Assembly (NCBI RefSeq): GCF_013294005.1
Contig: NZ_JABSNK010000006.1
Span: forward strand, 62,001 to 126,000
Direction of reading: 5' to 3'
DNA length: 64,000 bases
Source: Flavobacterium gelidicaeli
GTDB lineage: Bacteria; Bacteroidota; Bacteroidia; Flavobacteriales; Flavobacteriaceae
Part shown: piece by piece, positions 61,133 through 64,000 of the stretch
How the letters are laid out: each line of letters begins with the position of its first letter
Position numbering within the stretch: position 1 is the first letter of the stretch
Program-made: the position numbers and the translations under genes
The notes under the pieces: model-generated
The model's database searches: none
The model's input: only the letters and a program-made list of their open reading frames with translations
Told to the model about the DNA's origin: nothing

Positions 61133-64000
61133 TATGATTAATTTCTTCAGTTAATGGATTTTCATCTTCGTCTTTAGAGAGCTTGTGTTTTTCGGATATT
61201 TTAGCAAAAATTAAATACAATCCCGGAATTAATATAACCCCACATACAGTACCTATAAACATTCCTCCCGCTGCAGCTGTACCTAAAGTTCTATTACCAA
61301 TTTTACCTGGATCAGACGCTAAAGAAAGTGGAATCAAACCAGCGATAAATGCAAAAGAAGTCATTAAAATTGGTCTGAAACGCACCATGGCTCCTTCCAT
61401 GGCTGCATCAATAACAGAGACTCCCTGACTGTGCTTCTGGGCAGCAAACTCTACGATCAATACGGCATTCTTACCTAATAATCCAATCAGCATTATTAGC
61501 GAAACCTGAGCATAGATGTTGTTTTCTAAACCAAATAATTTTAAGAATAAAAAGGCTCCAAAAATACCCGCCGGAAGTGAAAATATCACGATCAATGGCA
61601 ATACAAAACTTTCGTACTGAGCAGCAAGAACCAAATACACAAATCCAAGGCAAATCATGAAGATATAAATAGCCTCGTTTCCTCTAGCCACCTCATCAGC
61701 AGAGATACCAGCCCAATCAATACCAAATCCTCTAGGAAGTGTTTTTGCAGCTACTTCATTCACAACTTGAATTGCAGTTCCACTACTATATCCTATAGCC
61801 GGAGCACCACTAATTTCGGCTGCATTATACATATTATGTCTAGTAATCTCTGATAAACCGTATACTTTTTTCATTTTCATAAAAGCAGAAAAAGGTACCA
61901 TCTCGTCTCTATTATTTTTAACATACAATTTCAAGATATCCTCTGGCAAGGCTCTATATTGTGGTAATGCTTGAACAATTACTTTGTATTGACGGTCGTA
62001 TTTAATGAAACTCGTTTCATAATTACTACCTACAAGAGTGGATAACGTATTCATGGCATTCTCAATACTTACTCCTTTTTGTTGTGCAATATCATTATCA
62101 ATATCTAACATGTACTGTGGGAAACTCGCACTATAAAACGTAAATACCGACGTTAATTCAGGACGTTTTTTTAATGCAGCCACAAAGTCCCTACTTACTG
62201 TTTCCATTTTTTTGTAATCGCCTGAACCTGCTTTATCAAGTAAACGCAATTCAAATCCACCTGCAGCTCCATATCCTGGTACCGCTGGAGGTTGGAAATA
62301 TTCAATGGTAGCACCCGAAATATTTTTAGTCTCTTCCTCTAATTTCTTGATAATTTCTTCCACATTTTCATGACGATCTTCCCAACTTTTTAAGTTGATC
62401 AAACAAGTACCTGTATTGGCTCCTGTTCCCTCAGTTAAGATTTCATATCCTGCTAAGGCAGAAACCGATTTTACTCCATCAATTTTCTCTGCTACTTTTT
62501 GAAGTTGTTCCGCAATTTGATTGGTTCTTTCTAATGATGATCCTGGAGGCGTTTGGATAATAGCATAGAACATTCCTTGATCCTCATTTGGAATAAACCC
62601 AGAAGGCAAACTGTTGTTGATGAAAAAGATACCCACACAAAAAGCAAGTAAAATACCTACTGAAACTGATCTTCTATTGATGAATATCGTAAGGACTTTT
62701 CTATATCCTTCAGACAAATGGTCAAACTTTTTATTAAAACCATCTAAAAACTTATTGATTAAATTTTTAGGACGTGGTTTACCGTGATTGTTTTTTAACA
62801 TCAATGCGCATAATGCCGGTGTTAATGTCAATGCCACAATTCCTGATAAGATAATTGCTGTAGCCATTGTGATCGAAAACTGACGGTAAAAAATCCCTAC
62901 TGGACCAGACATAAATGCTACGGGGATAAATACAGCCGCCATCAGGAAGGTAATCGCTATAATTGCCCCACCAATCTCTGACATCGCTTTTTTAGTCGCT
63001 TTTCTAGCAGAGAGATGTTCTTCTTCCATTTTAGCATGGACCGCTTCAATTACAACAATTGCATCATCGACCACAACACCAATTGCTAATACTAATGCAA
63101 ATAAAGTGATCAAATTTATAGTGATCCCAAAAAGTTGCATGAAAGCAAACGTACCAATCAATGAAACCGGAACCGCAATTGCAGGAATAACTGTAGAACG
63201 CCAGTCACCAAGAAATAAGAAAACAACTAATCCTACTAATATAAAAGCTTCAACAAGTGTGTGAATTACTTTTTCGATAGAAGCATCTAAAAATTTAGAA
63301 ACATCATAACTAATTTCGTAATCCATTCCTTTGGGAAATGATTTTTTTAAATCTTCTAATTTTGCTTTAACATCTTTAATAACCTGACTTGCATTACTAC
63401 CATACGATTGTTTGATTGTAATTGCCGCAGAAGGTTTTCCGTTGATACTAGAATAAATATCATACATTGAACTACCAAATTCTACGTCAGCAACATCTTT
63501 TAATCGAAGTAATTCTCCATCAGCGCTAGAACGCACTACGATATTTTCATACCCTTCTTTAGTAGTATAACGTCCTTTGTATTTTAAAACATATTCAAAT
63601 GCCTGTGATCTCTTACCTGAACTTTCCCCAGTTTTACCTGGTGATGCTTCTAAACTTTGATCACTTAAAGACTCCATAACTTCATCAGAAGAGATTTTAT
63701 GAGCTAACATTCGGTCTGGTTTTAACCAAATACGCATCGCATAATCACGATTTCCTAAAATATCTGCAACTCCTACTCCATTGATACGTTTAATATCCGA
63801 AAGGATATTAATATCGGCATAGTTGTAAAGGAATTTTTGATTGGTATTAGGGTCTTTACTGAATAAGTTGACATACAAAAGCATGTTAGGCTCTTCACGA
63901 GTAATTTTTAAACCTTCTCTAACAACCAATGGCGGCAATTTATTAATTACAGATGCCACACGGTTTTGAACATTAATAGCAGCTTGATTAGGATCAGTTC
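61125..64000 (-). CDS. RND efflux permease, HAE1/AcrB type (N-terminus outside window)
   Basis: At least 957 residues; the frame stays open to base 64000 (TDPNQAAINVQNRVASVINK precedes an internal GTG), so the start is beyond the edge. Inner-membrane drug/proton antiporter: porter domain, then membrane block with the proton-relay Asp pair in LVLAIGVVVDDAIVVIE, AFMSGPVGIFYRQFSIT, second porter half, and a C-terminal membrane block (GLLGKNAVLIVEFA, RFRPILMTSFAFIAGLIPL). Exports hydrophobic or amphiphilic compounds together with the OprM-like gene downstream (8-bp overlap). Substrate unknown. Confidence 0.93.
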   Translation of the reverse strand, partial: TDPNQAAINVQNRVASVINKLPPLVVREGLKITREEPNMLLYVNLFSKDPNTNQKFLYNYADINILSDIKRINGVGVADILGNRDYAMRIWLKPDRMLAHKISSDEVMESLSDQSLEASPGKTGESSGKRSQAFEYVLKYKGRYTTKEGYENIVVRSSADGELLRLKDVADVEFGSSMYDIYSSINGKPSAAITIKQSYGSNASQVIKDVKAKLEDLKKSFPKGMDYEISYDVSKFLDASIEKVIHTLVEAFILVGLVVFLFLGDWRSTVIPAIAVPVSLIGTFAFMQLFGITINLITLFALVLAIGVVVDDAIVVIEAVHAKMEEEHLSARKATKKAMSEIGGAIIAITFLMAAVFIPVAFMSGPVGIFYRQFSITMATAIILSGIVALTLTPALCALMLKNNHGKPRPKNLINKFLDGFNKKFDHLSEGYRKVLTIFINRRSVSVGILLAFCVGIFFINNSLPSGFIPNEDQGMFYAIIQTPPGSSLERTNQIAEQLQKVAEKIDGVKSVSALAGYEILTEGTGANTGTCLINLKSWEDRHENVEEIIKKLEEETKNISGATIEYFQPPAVPGYGAAGGFELRLLDKAGSGDYKKMETVSRDFVAALKKRPELTSVFTFYSASFPQYMLDIDNDIAQQKGVSIENAMNTLSTLVGSNYETSFIKYDRQYKVIVQALPQYRALPEDILKLYVKNNRDEMVPFSAFMKMKKVYGLSEITRHNMYNAAEISGAPAIGYSSGTAIQVVNEVAAKTLPRGFGIDWAGISADEVARGNEAIYIFMICLGFVYLVLAAQYESFVLPLIVIFSLPAGIFGAFLFLKLFGLENNIYAQVSLIMLIGLLGKNAVLIVEFAAQKHSQGVSVIDAAMEGAMVRFRPILMTSFAFIAGLIPLSLASDPGKIGNRTLGTAAAGGMFIGTVCGVILIPGLYLIFAKISEKHKLSKDEDENPLTEEINHNV

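Noticed and set aside
1..64000. CRISPR arrays and tRNA/rRNA genes
   Set aside because: No regularly spaced identical repeats and no tRNA-like T-arm/CCA patterns were noticed in reading; a dedicated scan was not possible.

Overview
The window looks like chromosome from a Flavobacterium-type member of the Bacteroidetes. It is AT-rich, carries a SusC/SusD pair, has promoters of the Bacteroidetes form (a -7 box TAnnTTTG, sometimes with an upstream TTTG), and shows the Flavobacteriia arginine operon layout with proA/proB and a succinyl/acetyl-ornithine-type transcarbamylase inside it. The first gene (sugar MFS permease) and the last (RND efflux pump) are cut by the window edges. No rRNA, tRNA, CRISPR, phage or complete insertion sequence was found.

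Layout. 1-2210: end of a FucP-type permease and a lipoprotein. 2336-14857: arginine/proline biosynthesis, in the order leader region, GNAT acyltransferase, argG, argC, argD, proA, proB, argF', argB, argE, a putative DUF3267 membrane peptidase, argH. Its gaps are full of palindromic repeats, two of which run into the coding ends of argF' and argB. 14975-20391: two membrane proteins, a YtxJ bacilliredoxin and clpB. 20700-26096: seven small, mostly unknown genes, all on the + strand, separated by integron attC-like sites, with no integrase in the window. 26126-33864: an amino-acid permease, a lone Clp-N-domain protein, small membrane proteins, an MscS channel, a lipoprotein and a hybrid histidine kinase. 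34296-40495: poxB and, on the - strand, sbcD-sbcC. 40738-46103 (-): ergothioneine-type operon egtB, DUF427, a disulfide oxidoreductase, a BCCT transporter and egtD. 46977-56237 (-): alginate locus with SusC, SusD, a PKD lipoprotein, a PL7 lyase, a FadR-type regulator, an MFS transporter and an SDR reductase. 56796-64000: a thioesterase, an acyl-CoA oxidase and an RND/OMF efflux operon.

The standout region is 20.7-26.1 kb. Each unit starts at a GTTA core site and ends at a matching inverse core. In four of seven units the two ends of the same unit are complementary over 8-10 bases, as expected for excisable circular cassettes. Two attC-like sites carry the same ~145-bp MITE-like element, in opposite orientations, at the identical position with 7-bp target duplications. 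Removing the element and one duplication restores exactly the 131-bp length of the uninterrupted sites. This reads as an integrase-less cassette cluster (CALIN) with an attC-targeting MITE.

The alginate locus has a readable regulatory logic. A FadR-like CTGGT-ACCAG palindrome lies at the regulator's own start, and related palindromes lie just downstream of the susC -7 box. PL7 would cleave alginate, SusCD and the PKD lipoprotein would bind and import oligomers, and the MFS and SDR genes would handle the unsaturated uronate monomer. The other lyases and the KDG kinase/aldolase are not in this window.
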